In this document: positions 47,720 through 56,579 of the stretch, piece by piece
Numbering within the stretch: the first letter of the stretch is position 1
Layout of the letters: every line of letters starts with the position of its first letter
Assembly: GCA_002315375.1 (NCBI GenBank)
Contig: DCHR01000006.1
Span: 1-64,000 of the forward strand
Direction of reading: 5' to 3'
From: Treponema sp. UBA1747
GTDB taxonomy: Bacteria; Spirochaetota; Spirochaetia; Treponematales; Treponemataceae
DNA: 64,000 bases
The notes under the pieces: model-generated
Seen by the model: the letters and a program-made list of their open reading frames with translations, nothing else
Database searches by the model: none
Told to the model about the DNA's origin: nothing
Made by a program: the position numbers and the translations under genes

Positions 47720-48559
47720 ATTAAAGACATTAAATTTGCCGGAATTTTTGCCGGCGGCGGTTTTCTTCTTTCCCTTATATGTAGTATTTCTTCAGGAGCT
47801 GGAGCAGGCAGAGTAATAATTCTTGCAATTATCTTTGCAATTGTTTTTGCGGCTTTAGGTTTTGGAGTATCCTTTTTGTATGGAAAATTTCTTTCACCGG
47901 ATTCTGATATGAGTCAGGGTATTTCAGGTGAAGGAAAATCCGGAAATCAAAAGGGACATGTGGTAGATCTTGTCATTAAAGATGAAGAGCTGCCATCTGA
48001 TGAAGTAACAGGACAGTATGTGGTTAGTTCAGGACATCATATGCTTACAGCAGATGATGTAAGGGGAACTGCAGAAGTTTCTCCTGCAGGTGCTCAGCGT
48101 GCTTACCAGAAACAGCAGTCTGTTGCCGAATCAGTAAAAAGTCAGAATAAGCAGGCAGTTGAACCTGACGCTATATCAGGTTTCTCTGATAATTCTGCTG
48201 CCGGCGACAAACAGTTTGTTCCTGTCAGAAATCTGGAAACACTTTATAATGTTTCTGGAAAGGAGGCAGTAACAGCTGATAGTTCTGCATCTCCAGGTGT
48301 AAGCCTGGGAGGGACAGATGAAGTCAGGTATACGGCTGAAGATGAAGAGCTGGATACTCTTCCATCAATGGATGGAATGGGAATTGAGTCTGGTTCTGTT
48401 TCTTCTTTCGGAGAGGCCGGAATTAATAATGAATCTGAATTTGCAACCAGTGGTTCATCGAGTCACCGCAAACAGAATGATTTTAATGACGAAGTAATAA
48501 TTAAAGATGCCCCGCTTATGGCAAAGGCAATTAGTACAATATTATCAAATGAATCATAA
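47720..48559 (+). CDS. Membrane protein of unknown function in flagellar operon; probable ATT start
   Basis: The frame is open from 47708 and the only start with a good ribosome binding site (GGGAGG at 47708-47713) is ATT at 47720. The next canonical-type start (TTG at 47876) would remove the membrane part. With ATT, the 279-residue protein has two hydrophobic segments (FAGIFAGGGFLLSLICSIS and VIILAIIFAIVFAALGFGVSFL). A long polar tail follows, rich in Ser, Glu and Gly, ending DEVIIKDAPLMAKAISTILSNES. It sits between flhG and the sigma-28 gene, a position with an unnamed conserved gene in other treponemes. Function unknown. Confidence 0.75.
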   Translation: MKDIKFAGIFAGGGFLLSLICSISSGAGAGRVIILAIIFAIVFAALGFGVSFLYGKFLSPDSDMSQGISGEGKSGNQKGHVVDLVIKDEELPSDEVTGQYVVSSGHHMLTADDVRGTAEVSPAGAQRAYQKQQSVAESVKSQNKQAVEPDAISGFSDNSAAGDKQFVPVRNLETLYNVSGKEAVTADSSASPGVSLGGTDEVRYTAEDEELDTLPSMDGMGIESGSVSSFGEAGINNESEFATSGSSSHRKQNDFNDEVIIKDAPLMAKAISTILSNES

Positions 48560-48590
48560 GCAAAAGATGTATTCATAGTGATGAAAAAGA

Positions 48591-49403
48591 GTGGCAGAGA
48601 AAATGGCAGAAATTGAAGAAAATTCAGTCAATGACACAAAAGAAGAAGACCTCCTTTGGACTCAATATCGCAAGACACAGGATCCAGCTTTGCGTGACAA
48701 ATTTATCAGACAGTATATGCCTCTGGTAAAATATGTTGCAGGCAAAGTTTCTGTTGGTATGCCGAACTGTGTTGAATATGATGATCTTGTCGGCTTTGGT
48801 CAGTTTGGTCTTCTGGATGCTATTGAAAAATACGATCCGATTAAAAATGTAAAATTCAAAACTTACGCAGTAACTCGTATTCGTGGTGCTATTTTTGATG
48901 AACTTCGTCAGCTGGACTGGGTTCCAAGAAGTATCCGTCAGAAGTCCCGCGAAATTGAAGATGCAATCGTTACACTGGAAGCTAAACTGGGACGTTCTGC
49001 TACAGATTCAGAAATTGCAGATTCCCTGAAGATGTCAGAAGATGAATATCACCGTACAATTATGAAAGTAAGCGGAACAAGTGTACTTTCTTTGAATGAT
49101 GTATGGTATTCAGGAGATGACGGAGACAACGTTGCTATTGGTGATAACATCGAAGCACCTTCAAGCCTTGAACCGGACAAAATTGCTGAAAGAGAAGAAA
49201 TTAAAAAAGTAATTGCAGAAGCTATTCAGGAACTTCCTGAAAAAGAAAAAATGGTAATCGTTCTTTATTACCATGAAGACCTTACTTTCAAAGAAATTGG
49301 TGAAGTTCTTCAGGTTAGTGAATCACGTATTTCCCAGCTTCATACAAAGGCTAATCTTCGTCTCAGAGCAAAACTTACAAATATCAGACGAGGTATCATT
49401 TAA
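48591..49403 (+). CDS. fliA: Flagellar sigma factor sigma-28 (FliA)
   Basis: This 270-residue (or 266 from the ATG at 48603) sigma-70 family factor has region 2 YVAGKVSVGMPNCVEYDDLVGFGQFGLLDAIEKYDPIKNVKFKTYAVTRIRGAIFDELRQLDWVPRSIR, clearly of the FliA/WhiG type. Region 4 is ELPEKEKMVIVLYYHEDLTFKEIGEVLQVSESRISQLHTKA. It reads promoters such as the one before flbD, so it probably feeds back on its own operon. The start is uncertain: GTG at 48591 or ATG at 48603, neither with a strong ribosome binding site. Confidence 0.96.
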   Translation: MAEKMAEIEENSVNDTKEEDLLWTQYRKTQDPALRDKFIRQYMPLVKYVAGKVSVGMPNCVEYDDLVGFGQFGLLDAIEKYDPIKNVKFKTYAVTRIRGAIFDELRQLDWVPRSIRQKSREIEDAIVTLEAKLGRSATDSEIADSLKMSEDEYHRTIMKVSGTSVLSLNDVWYSGDDGDNVAIGDNIEAPSSLEPDKIAEREEIKKVIAEAIQELPEKEKMVIVLYYHEDLTFKEIGEVLQVSESRISQLHTKANLRLRAKLTNIRRGII

Positions 49404-49408
49404 GTTTT

Positions 49409-51376
49409 ATGATTACACTGGATGTTCTCCGAGAAGAAATGGAGAAACGTCTCTCTGTGGATAAACTGCTCCACAGTGTAGATGTTCGCGCAGATTCAAT
49501 CGATGAAGCTCTTCAGGATGCAGCTGTCCAGCTCGATACTAAATCAGTTAATCTCGAATATGAAGTTCTCGAACGCGGTATGGATGGATTCCTTGGTTTT
49601 GGAAAGAAACCATGGCTTTTGAGAATTTATCAGAACCCTGAAACAATCAAAAAAGAAACTGTTCTGGCATCTGATGACCTTTTTGCATCAACATATGCAG
49701 AAGAATCAGTGGCAGTAAAAGATACAGACGGACTTTATTATGTCCGCCATTTTGGTACACAAATCTGGCTGAAAGTAATTCCTCCTGTTGGAAATGGAGT
49801 TCCTGTTGAACTTCGAGAAATCATGGATGAAGCCCAGCGTTCAGACACAATTGCCCTTGATGAAAGTCTTGTAAAAAAATATGTAAAAAACGGAACCGGT
49901 GGGGAATACGTTTCAATCGGAGATTACAAGCATGTATCTGCCGGTGATGTTATGGTTTCTGTTGATGTTGCAAAAGATGAAATGTACGCAACTATTACAG
50001 TTACTGCTCCTGGTGCCAGTGGTGCTGACGCCAGCTCCGAAATGATTGTCCGCATGCTGAAACAGCAGGGAGTTCTTGCAGGAATTGATGAACAGAAAAT
50101 TTCTGAGTTTGTAGATAACCCTGTTTACGGAATTCCTTATCAGGTGGCTTCAGCTGTTCTTCCGGTTAACGGACATGATGCTTATATCGCCTATAACTTT
50201 GAAACAGATCCGAAAAAACTTCGCGCCAAAGAATCTGAAGATGGAAATATTGACTTTAAGGAATTGAACCAGATTCAGAATGTTGTTACCGGTCAGGCTC
50301 TGGCTACGAAAATTCTTCCTGAAAGAGGAAAGGGCGGAAAAACAATTTGCGGACGTTACCTGGAAGCAAAGAACGGCCGTGATATTCAGATAACTCTTGG
50401 AGCTAATACTCATTTTGATAAAGACGGCGTAACAATTGTTGCTGACTGTGACGGCGAAGTTATGCTGGTTAACGGAAAAATTACTGTTGAACCTGTTAAG
50501 TATCTTGATGCCGTAAATATTAAAACCGGTAATATTACATTCCTTGGAAGCGTTGTTGTTAAAGGTTCTGTTGATGACGGATACAATGTTAAAGCTTCCG
50601 GAAGCATTGAAATCAACGGTTCTGTTGGAAACTGCCGCATCGAAGCGGATGGAGATGTTACTATCCGTCAGGGTGTTTTCGGAAAAGAAGAAGGTTATAT
50701 CAGGGCCGGAAAATCTCTCTGGGCAAAATTCATTCAGGCTGCCCATGTTGAAGTTGAAAACAACATCATTGTTTATGACAGCATCATGAACTCTGAAGTC
50801 ACAGCAATGAAAAATATTATTCTTCGCGGAAAGAAAGCACAGATTACTGGTGGACACCTTTTTGCCACAGAAGAGATTTGTGCAAGAAATATTGGTAGTC
50901 CTGGTGGTGGTACAGAAACTGTACTTAACGTAGGTATTGACCCTCGTGCAAAGAAGCAGCTTGAAACTCTGATCAATAATCAGGCTTCCCTGCAGAAAGA
51001 ACAGGAAAAACTGAAGCTTGATATTCAGACCCTGGAACAGCTGAAAAATATCCGCCGAAATATTTCTCAGGAAAAGAACGAAAACCTCATTAAATTCAAA
51101 AAGCGCGATGATGAAATCAATGAACAGCTTTCAGAAATCGCCGAACAGATTGAAAAGATTCAGGATCACCTTCGTGAACTTAAAGCAGTTGGAAAAGTTA
51201 AGTGTGAAGGTACTGTATATGCCGGCGTTAAGGTTTATGTCCGCGATGTTCTTGATGAAGTAAAGAATGATGTAAAAAGTGTTACATTCTATTATGACAG
51301 AAGTTTCATTAAACGCGGAAACTATGAGCCGCCTTCTCTGAGCCGGGAGGAAATGGATGGGTATTCAACCAATTGA
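49409..51376 (+). CDS. FapA-like DUF342 protein
   Basis: This 655-residue protein has an N-terminal domain (about 1-80, VRADSIDEALQDAAVQLDTKSVNLEYEVLERGMDGFLGFGKKPWLLRIYQ, a Jag-N-like fold) and the DUF342 core with beta-helix repeats (GNITFLGSVVVKGSVDDGYNVKASGSIEINGSVGNCRIEADGDVTIRQGVFGKEEGYIRAGKSLWAKFI). A C-terminal coiled coil follows (about 520-600). FapA proteins are linked to flagellar assembly and polar localisation. It lies 5 bp after fliA and overlaps the next gene by 20 bp. Confidence 0.88.
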   Translation: MITLDVLREEMEKRLSVDKLLHSVDVRADSIDEALQDAAVQLDTKSVNLEYEVLERGMDGFLGFGKKPWLLRIYQNPETIKKETVLASDDLFASTYAEESVAVKDTDGLYYVRHFGTQIWLKVIPPVGNGVPVELREIMDEAQRSDTIALDESLVKKYVKNGTGGEYVSIGDYKHVSAGDVMVSVDVAKDEMYATITVTAPGASGADASSEMIVRMLKQQGVLAGIDEQKISEFVDNPVYGIPYQVASAVLPVNGHDAYIAYNFETDPKKLRAKESEDGNIDFKELNQIQNVVTGQALATKILPERGKGGKTICGRYLEAKNGRDIQITLGANTHFDKDGVTIVADCDGEVMLVNGKITVEPVKYLDAVNIKTGNITFLGSVVVKGSVDDGYNVKASGSIEINGSVGNCRIEADGDVTIRQGVFGKEEGYIRAGKSLWAKFIQAAHVEVENNIIVYDSIMNSEVTAMKNIILRGKKAQITGGHLFATEEICARNIGSPGGGTETVLNVGIDPRAKKQLETLINNQASLQKEQEKLKLDIQTLEQLKNIRRNISQEKNENLIKFKKRDDEINEQLSEIAEQIEKIQDHLRELKAVGKVKCEGTVYAGVKVYVRDVLDEVKNDVKSVTFYYDRSFIKRGNYEPPSLSREEMDGYSTN

Positions 51377-51692
51377 TCTTCAGGTAATGTATCAGCAGAG
51401 CGCTAATGTTTCCAAAATGGCCGGCAATGTTCAGGCGGCACAGCTTTCTGATTCCATTATGCAGCAGACAACAGTTGTTCAGCAGAATCTGGAAAATGCC
51501 CGCCGCGTTCACAGCGCAAATGATGACAAGGCAAAAAATACGCAGGTAGACAATGAAAAAAGCGGTGGCGGAAACGGCGCTTATTCTAAAAAGAAAGAAA
51601 ATCAAAACGAAGAAAATAATAATCAGAATGACCAGCCTCCTGTAAAAATGGGTCCAAAATATCTGGGTTCGATTATTGATATAGTGGGGTAA
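51357..51692 (+). CDS. Small unknown protein in flagellar operon
   Basis: This 111-residue protein starts MGIQPIDLQVMYQQSANVSKMAGNVQAAQ, with a Gln/Asn-rich, low-complexity second half (NEENNNQNDQPPVKMG). It overlaps the end of the DUF342 gene by 20 bp, and GGGAGG precedes its ATG. No family is recognised. It has no signal peptide or membrane helix. Position suggests a motility-related role. Confidence 0.7.
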   Translation: MGIQPIDLQVMYQQSANVSKMAGNVQAAQLSDSIMQQTTVVQQNLENARRVHSANDDKAKNTQVDNEKSGGGNGAYSKKKENQNEENNNQNDQPPVKMGPKYLGSIIDIVG

Positions 51693-51695
51693 TTT

Positions 51696-52367
51696 GTGGT
51701 TTATCTTGTAGCAGCTTTATGTGTGTTCAACGTGATAATGTGGATTATCTTTGGAATTCGTTTTAAAAAGATTTTTTCTCCTGACGGAATGATTGAAAAA
51801 GCCCGTGAGGGTATGAACCGTCTGCTCAGGAGTATGCAGAAGAATACTTTTGAAAATGTAAATCTTGTTAATGAAAGCATTCAAAAACTGGAACAGGCAA
51901 AAATTGCTGCAGAACGAAAAGTCGAAGAAATAAACAGAAAAATCGAACTTTTGAATGCTGAAGCCGGAATGGTTCAGTTCAGAGATAAAATTCAGGAACA
52001 GGTAAAGCAGCCTTTACGTCAGCCTGTTACTGCAGGTATTGATCCGAATGCAGCATATTCTGTAAAAACTCCTGTTCAGAAAGATTTGTTTTCTTCAGAT
52101 GTTCATCCGTTGAAAACAAACAGAGATGAAATTGTGGTTACTCCTTCGGGAGCCGCTTATAAAGAAGTGCCGATGATTACTACAAAAATGTTTGAAGAAA
52201 AACCGTCTGACGGTGATAGTCCGAAAACCGCTTCTGTAATCAGTCCTAAAAAATCTGTTGATGAACAGGTTATGTATTTGTTTAATAACGGTTATTCCGT
52301 TTCTGATATTGCATCAAATCTGAAGCTTTCCGAAGTGGAAGTTCAGTTTGTTATAGATTTGAATTAA
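51696..52367 (+). CDS. Membrane protein with coiled coil and C-terminal HTH-like motif
   Basis: This 223-residue protein starts at GTG with GTGGGG upstream. An N-terminal transmembrane helix (VYLVAALCVFNVIMWIIFGIRF) is followed by a coiled coil (about 45-90, NLVNESIQKLEQAKIAAERKVEEINRKIELLNAE). The C-terminal QVMYLFNNGYSVSDIASNLKLSEVEVQFVIDLN resembles helix-turn-helix modules found in small DUF6115-like membrane proteins. It is the last gene of the motility operon as seen here. Function unknown. Confidence 0.72.
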   Translation: MVYLVAALCVFNVIMWIIFGIRFKKIFSPDGMIEKAREGMNRLLRSMQKNTFENVNLVNESIQKLEQAKIAAERKVEEINRKIELLNAEAGMVQFRDKIQEQVKQPLRQPVTAGIDPNAAYSVKTPVQKDLFSSDVHPLKTNRDEIVVTPSGAAYKEVPMITTKMFEEKPSDGDSPKTASVISPKKSVDEQVMYLFNNGYSVSDIASNLKLSEVEVQFVIDLN

Positions 52368-52382
52368 TTCTGAGGAGTGTAT

Positions 52383-53435
52383 ATGAATGTAACAAAAAAC
52401 AAATGGGGAATTCTTTGTGACGGAACAAAAGTAAATCTTTGGACTGTTTCAAATGATAAAATGAGTTTTTCTGTAACTGATTACGGATGTACCCTGACCA
52501 GTATCGTAGTAAATGATAAAAACGGTAAGAAGACAGACTGTCTTCTTGGTTTTTCAACACTTGAAGGTTATCTGAATACAAAATTCTGTTTCGGTGCGAT
52601 TGTCGGCCGTTTTGCAAACAGAATCGGAAAAGCATGTTTCACATTGAATGATGTAAAATATCCTCTTGATAAAAATGACGGTCCTAATACTCTTCACGGT
52701 GGTTTTGACGGTTACGATAAAATGATGTGGACAGGAAAAGCTGTTGAAACAAAAAAACAGGTAGGAGTTAAATTTACCCGTGTATCTCCTGACGGAGAAC
52801 AGGGTTTCCCTGGAAACTGTAAAATTGAAGTTTCTTACCTTTTGGATGAAGACAATAATCTTACCTGCAAATATACTGCAGAAACAGACAAGGCAACTCC
52901 AATCAATATTACAAACCACGCTTATTTCAATCTTTCCGGAAAGGGAACTATTGAAGACCATACAGCAAAATTCTTCTCAAAATATATTCTGGATGTAGAT
53001 TCAAAATTGATTCCAAACGGAAAATTCGTAGATGTTAAAGGTACTGCCTTCGATTTCAACAAAGAAAAGAAGATCGGAAAAGATATTAAAGATACTGGTG
53101 TTGGATACGACCACTGTTATGTAACCCAGGCTTACGTTAAAGGCGGATGCGCAAATCCACTGGATGAAAACAAGGTTGTAAAGTTTGGTGAAGTTGTTTC
53201 TCCTGAAACAGGAATCAAAATGACAGTTTCAACAAACCTTGAAGGCTGTCAGTTCTATACAGGAAATTATATCGGTGGAATCGTTGGCAAAAATGGTACA
53301 GTTTATGCCCGTCATGACGCTTTCTGTCTTGAAACTCAGGCTTTCCCTGATACTCCTAATAAAAAGGATTTCCCAAGCTGTATTCTTCAGCCTGGACAGA
53401 AATACAAGGCAAAAACTGTTTATTCCTTTGAATAA
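52383..53435 (+). CDS. galM: Aldose 1-epimerase
   Basis: GalM interconverts alpha and beta sugars, giving alpha-galactose to GalK. The start is the ATG at 52383 with GAGGAG upstream. The 350-residue protein has FCFGAIVGRFANRIGKACF and TLHGGFDGYDKMMW (catalytic His region), TPINITNHAYFNLSGKG (second His), and FCLETQAFPDTPNKKDFPSCILQPGQ (catalytic Glu). It is unlinked to galK in this window. A terminator follows. Confidence 0.95.
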   Translation: MNVTKNKWGILCDGTKVNLWTVSNDKMSFSVTDYGCTLTSIVVNDKNGKKTDCLLGFSTLEGYLNTKFCFGAIVGRFANRIGKACFTLNDVKYPLDKNDGPNTLHGGFDGYDKMMWTGKAVETKKQVGVKFTRVSPDGEQGFPGNCKIEVSYLLDEDNNLTCKYTAETDKATPINITNHAYFNLSGKGTIEDHTAKFFSKYILDVDSKLIPNGKFVDVKGTAFDFNKEKKIGKDIKDTGVGYDHCYVTQAYVKGGCANPLDENKVVKFGEVVSPETGIKMTVSTNLEGCQFYTGNYIGGIVGKNGTVYARHDAFCLETQAFPDTPNKKDFPSCILQPGQKYKAKTVYSFE

Positions 53436-53451
53436 TTAAGGTTTTCAGTAA

Positions 53452-53480
53452 AAAAAGGGGCTCGGAAGAGTCCCTTTTTT
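53452..53480 (+). terminator. Terminator after galM
   Basis: AAAGGGGCTC-ggaa-GAGTCCCTTTTTT forms a 7-bp stem, with a G-T wobble, and a T-run ending before the V-ATPase operon. Confidence 0.82.
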
Positions 53481-53533
53481 ATTTTTAAAACTTCTCATTT
53501 TCCTTAAAATTCTCCATATAATAGAGATTTCTT

Positions 53534-53562
53534 TTGAAAAAACACTAATTTTTGGGTATTAT
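53534..53562 (+). promoter_or_regulatory. Promoter of the V-ATPase operon
   Basis: TTGAAA (53534-53539), 17 bp and TATTAT (53557-53562). It lies 42 bp before the first gene, whose ribosome binding site is GAGGTT. Confidence 0.6.
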
Positions 53563-53603
53563 AGAAGTTATATTAGCGACACTATATATTGTGAGGTTCA
53601 TAA

Positions 53604-54236
53604 ATGGATGTTCAATTACAGGAACTGATTGATAAAATCAAGAAAGATGGTGTAGCTGCAAGTGAAAAAGAAGCTGCCAAAATAATTGCAGAAGCTCAGA
53701 AAAAGGCAGATGCAATTGTTAAGGAAGCAGAAGAAAAAGCTGCAGACATTATCAAAGATGCAAAGAAAGAAACTGCCCGCATGGAAAAATCAAGCGAAGA
53801 TGCTGTTATGCAGGCCAGTCGTAATCTTCTTCTGTCATTCAGAGATGCTATCGTAGGTACTCTGGATGGTCTTATTAAATCTGAGACAGAAAAAGCTGTT
53901 ACTGAAGATGTTCTCAAAAAACTGGTGCCTGAAACAGTAAAAGCATGGGCAAAAGAATCAGATGCTTCTGAACTTTCTGTTCTGCTGTCTGAAAAAGACC
54001 TTAAAAAACTCGAATCAGCTTTCAAAACTTCTCTTAAAGCTGAAATCAAAAAAGGTCTTGAAATTAAACCTGACAAAACAATTAATGCCGGTTTCAGAGT
54101 AGGCGTAAAAAAAGGTGCAGCATTCTATGATTATTCAGCAGAATCAGTTGCCGAATTATTTGCTCTGTATCTGAATCCAAAAGTTGCAGCAATTCTTAAA
54201 GAAGCTGCAGTAAAAACTGAAGAAGCTGGAGAATAA
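53604..54236 (+). CDS. atpE: V-type ATP synthase subunit E
   Basis: This 210-residue peripheral stalk subunit starts with a long Ala/Lys/Glu-rich helix (about 1-75, KIIAEAQKKADAIVKEAEEKAADIIKDAKKE). A globular C-terminal domain (KGLEIKPDKTINAGFRVGVKKGAAFYDYSAESVAELFALYLNPKVAAIL) follows, the usual pattern of V-type E. It is the first gene of the operon. Subunit G, which usually pairs with E, is not seen. Confidence 0.94.
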   Translation: MDVQLQELIDKIKKDGVAASEKEAAKIIAEAQKKADAIVKEAEEKAADIIKDAKKETARMEKSSEDAVMQASRNLLLSFRDAIVGTLDGLIKSETEKAVTEDVLKKLVPETVKAWAKESDASELSVLLSEKDLKKLESAFKTSLKAEIKKGLEIKPDKTINAGFRVGVKKGAAFYDYSAESVAELFALYLNPKVAAILKEAAVKTEEAGE

Positions 54237-54241
54237 AAGTA

Positions 54242-54784
54242 GTGGCTGGTTATTATTTTTTGGTATCACAGCTGCCTTCTCTTGGAAATATTGGTGAAAA
54301 ATCAGCCATGCCAATGAGTGAATCTGCTTTCATTGAGCTTTGTTCACGTTACATGAGCGAAAAAGAAAAGTCTGTTCTTCAGAACCTTTCTCTTGTACCG
54401 CCTCGTGACACAAAAGACACCGGTTCAGTATTTTTGAATACCTGGTATCAGAAAGAGAGGGATTTACGTCTTGCACTGGCTCAGATTCGTGCCCAGAAAA
54501 TGAAGAAAGATGCCTTTATTCTGCCTGGAAGCTGTACTGCTGATATTCAGCAGACTGCCCGAACCGCTGTTGGAATGGACAGTCCTTTATCTGCAGAGCA
54601 GTTTTTGTATGAATACAGACTGAAACTTCTGGATGAACTTACACCAATTGACGGTTTTTCAACTGATGCAGTTTATGCATACGGAATCAGACTTATGCTG
54701 GTTTCCAGAATGAAGAAATTTGATGGTGAAAAAGGAATTACTGCTTATCATCAGATTTATAATTCTATTCTGGGACAGGATTAA
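54242..54784 (+). CDS. DUF2764 family protein in V-ATPase operon
   Basis: This 180-residue protein starts at GTG 54242 (5 bp after atpE), and begins MAGYYFLVSQLPSLGNIGEKSAMPMSESAFIELCSRYMS. It matches the spirochaetal DUF2764 family that occupies the place of subunits C/F in these operons. Features include LDELTPIDGFSTDAVYAYGIRLMLVSRMKKFDGEKG. It may substitute for the central-stalk subunit C (d), an inference from position; no direct evidence is available. Confidence 0.82.
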   Translation: MAGYYFLVSQLPSLGNIGEKSAMPMSESAFIELCSRYMSEKEKSVLQNLSLVPPRDTKDTGSVFLNTWYQKERDLRLALAQIRAQKMKKDAFILPGSCTADIQQTARTAVGMDSPLSAEQFLYEYRLKLLDELTPIDGFSTDAVYAYGIRLMLVSRMKKFDGEKGITAYHQIYNSILGQD

Positions 54785-54807
54785 ATAGTTATTAATTGGA
54801 GAAATAA

Positions 54808-56577
54808 ATGACGGATACAAAAGCAAAAGTAGTCGGCATCAACGGTAACATGGTAACAATCGAATTCGACGGAAATGTTGCTATGAACGAAGTTGGCTAC
54901 GTTAATGTAGATGGCAAAAAACTGAAGGGTGAAGTAATCCGTATCCGCGGAAACAAAGCCCAGATGCAGATCTACGAAATGACTCAGGGTATCAAAAAAG
55001 GCGATAAGATTGAACTTACAGGTGACCTTCTTTCTGCCGAACTTGGACCTGGTCTTCTTGGACAGATTTTTGATGGACTTCAGAATCCTCTTCCACTGGT
55101 TGCTGAAAAAGCAGGCTTCTTCCTGGAAAAAGGTGTTTATGTTGAATCACTTCCTCGTGATGTAAAATGGGACTGGACACCTGCTGTTGAAGTTGGAGAT
55201 GTTATCATGCGCGGTGACGCAATTGGTACAGTTCCTGAAGGACCTTTCACACATAAAATCCTGGTTCCTTTTGATCTTTACGGAATGCTTAAAGTAAAGA
55301 AGGTTACAAAAGCCGGAAGCTACACAATTGAAGATACAATGGCAGTTGTAACAGATGAAAAGGGCAAAGAACACAAACTTTCAATGGTATTCAAGTGGCC
55401 TGTTAAGCGTGCAGTTGACTGTTACGCAGAACGCCTTGCTCCAAGTGAGCCAATGGTAACACAGGTTCGTCTTATTGATACCTTCTATCCTGTTTCTAAG
55501 GGTGGTACATATTGTATTCCTGGACCTTTCGGTGCAGGTAAAACAGTTCTTCAGCACACTACATCCCGCAATGCCGACGTTGACGTTGTAATCATTGCAG
55601 CCTGTGGTGAACGCGCCGGTGAAGTTGTAGAAACAATTAAGGAATTCCCTGAACTGAAAGACCCTCGTACCGGTGAATCTTTGATGAAACGTACAATCAT
55701 CATTTGTAACACTTCATCAATGCCTGTTGCTTCCCGCGAAGCTTCAGTTTACACATCAGTTACTCTGGCTGAATACTACCGCCAGATGGGACTTCACGTT
55801 CTTCTTCTTGCTGACTCAACCTCACGCTGGGCACAGGCTCTCCGTGAAATGTCAGGACGTCTGGAAGAAATCCCTGGAGAAGAAGCATTCCCAGCATACC
55901 TGGAATCTTACATCGCTGCATTCTATGAACGTGCAGGTATTGTAAAACTCCGTGACGGATCAACAGGATCTGTAACAATTGGTGGTACAGTTTCTCCTGC
56001 CGGCGGTAACTTTGAAGAACCAGTTACACAGGCAACTCTTAAAGTTGTTGGATCATTCCACGGACTTTCACGTGAACGTTCAGACGCACGTAAGTATCCT
56101 GCAATCGACCCAATCATCTCTTGGTCAAAATACAAGTCAGTTATTAACGAAAATAAAGTTAATTACGCACGTGCTATTTTCAGAGCCGGTGTTGAAGTTA
56201 ACAACATGATGAAGGTTATCGGTGAAGAAGGTACAACAACTGATGACTTCGTTATCTACATGAAGAGTGACTTCCTGGATTCAGTTTACTTCCAGCAGAA
56301 CTCCTTTGATGAAATTGATGCTGCATGTTCAGTTGAACGCCAGAAATATGTATTCAATAAAGTTGTTCAGGTTCTTGGTTCTGATTTCGAACTGAAAGAA
56401 AAAGATGAAGCCCGCAACTACTTCAATGATATGCGTCAGCTTTTCATCGACTGGAACTACACCAAATGGAACAGCAAGGAATTCAAAGCTGCTGAAAAAG
56501 CAATTGAAGAACACTATGCTTCTAAAAAAGGCAAACTTTGTGCAGAAGCAAAAGCAGTATTAAAGGATGGTGAATAA
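54808..56577 (+). CDS. atpA: V-type ATP synthase subunit A (catalytic)
   Basis: This 589-residue catalytic subunit has the P-loop CIPGPFGAGKTVLQHTTSRNADVDVVIIAACGERAGEVVETIKEFPEL (about 230-275). The preceding non-homologous insert (about 110-190) is specific to V/A-type A subunits. SMPVASREASVYTSVTLAEYYRQMG and GRLEEIPGEEAFPAYL are also conserved. It hydrolyses or makes ATP at the A/B interface. Confidence 0.98.
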   Translation: MTDTKAKVVGINGNMVTIEFDGNVAMNEVGYVNVDGKKLKGEVIRIRGNKAQMQIYEMTQGIKKGDKIELTGDLLSAELGPGLLGQIFDGLQNPLPLVAEKAGFFLEKGVYVESLPRDVKWDWTPAVEVGDVIMRGDAIGTVPEGPFTHKILVPFDLYGMLKVKKVTKAGSYTIEDTMAVVTDEKGKEHKLSMVFKWPVKRAVDCYAERLAPSEPMVTQVRLIDTFYPVSKGGTYCIPGPFGAGKTVLQHTTSRNADVDVVIIAACGERAGEVVETIKEFPELKDPRTGESLMKRTIIICNTSSMPVASREASVYTSVTLAEYYRQMGLHVLLLADSTSRWAQALREMSGRLEEIPGEEAFPAYLESYIAAFYERAGIVKLRDGSTGSVTIGGTVSPAGGNFEEPVTQATLKVVGSFHGLSRERSDARKYPAIDPIISWSKYKSVINENKVNYARAIFRAGVEVNNMMKVIGEEGTTTDDFVIYMKSDFLDSVYFQQNSFDEIDAACSVERQKYVFNKVVQVLGSDFELKEKDEARNYFNDMRQLFIDWNYTKWNSKEFKAAEKAIEEHYASKKGKLCAEAKAVLKDGE

Positions 56578-56579
56578 TT

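Noticed and set aside
47876..48559. TTG at 47876 as start of the unknown flagellar-operon protein
   Set aside because: It would discard two membrane segments that are in the same open frame, and its ribosome binding site (GGAG) is weaker than GGGAGG before ATT 47720. It is kept only as an alternative.
50150..50857. 235-codon open frame opposite the DUF342 gene
   Set aside because: The peptide is Asn/Phe/Ser/Ile-rich, as expected from the reverse strand of a repeat-rich gene, and there is no start signal.
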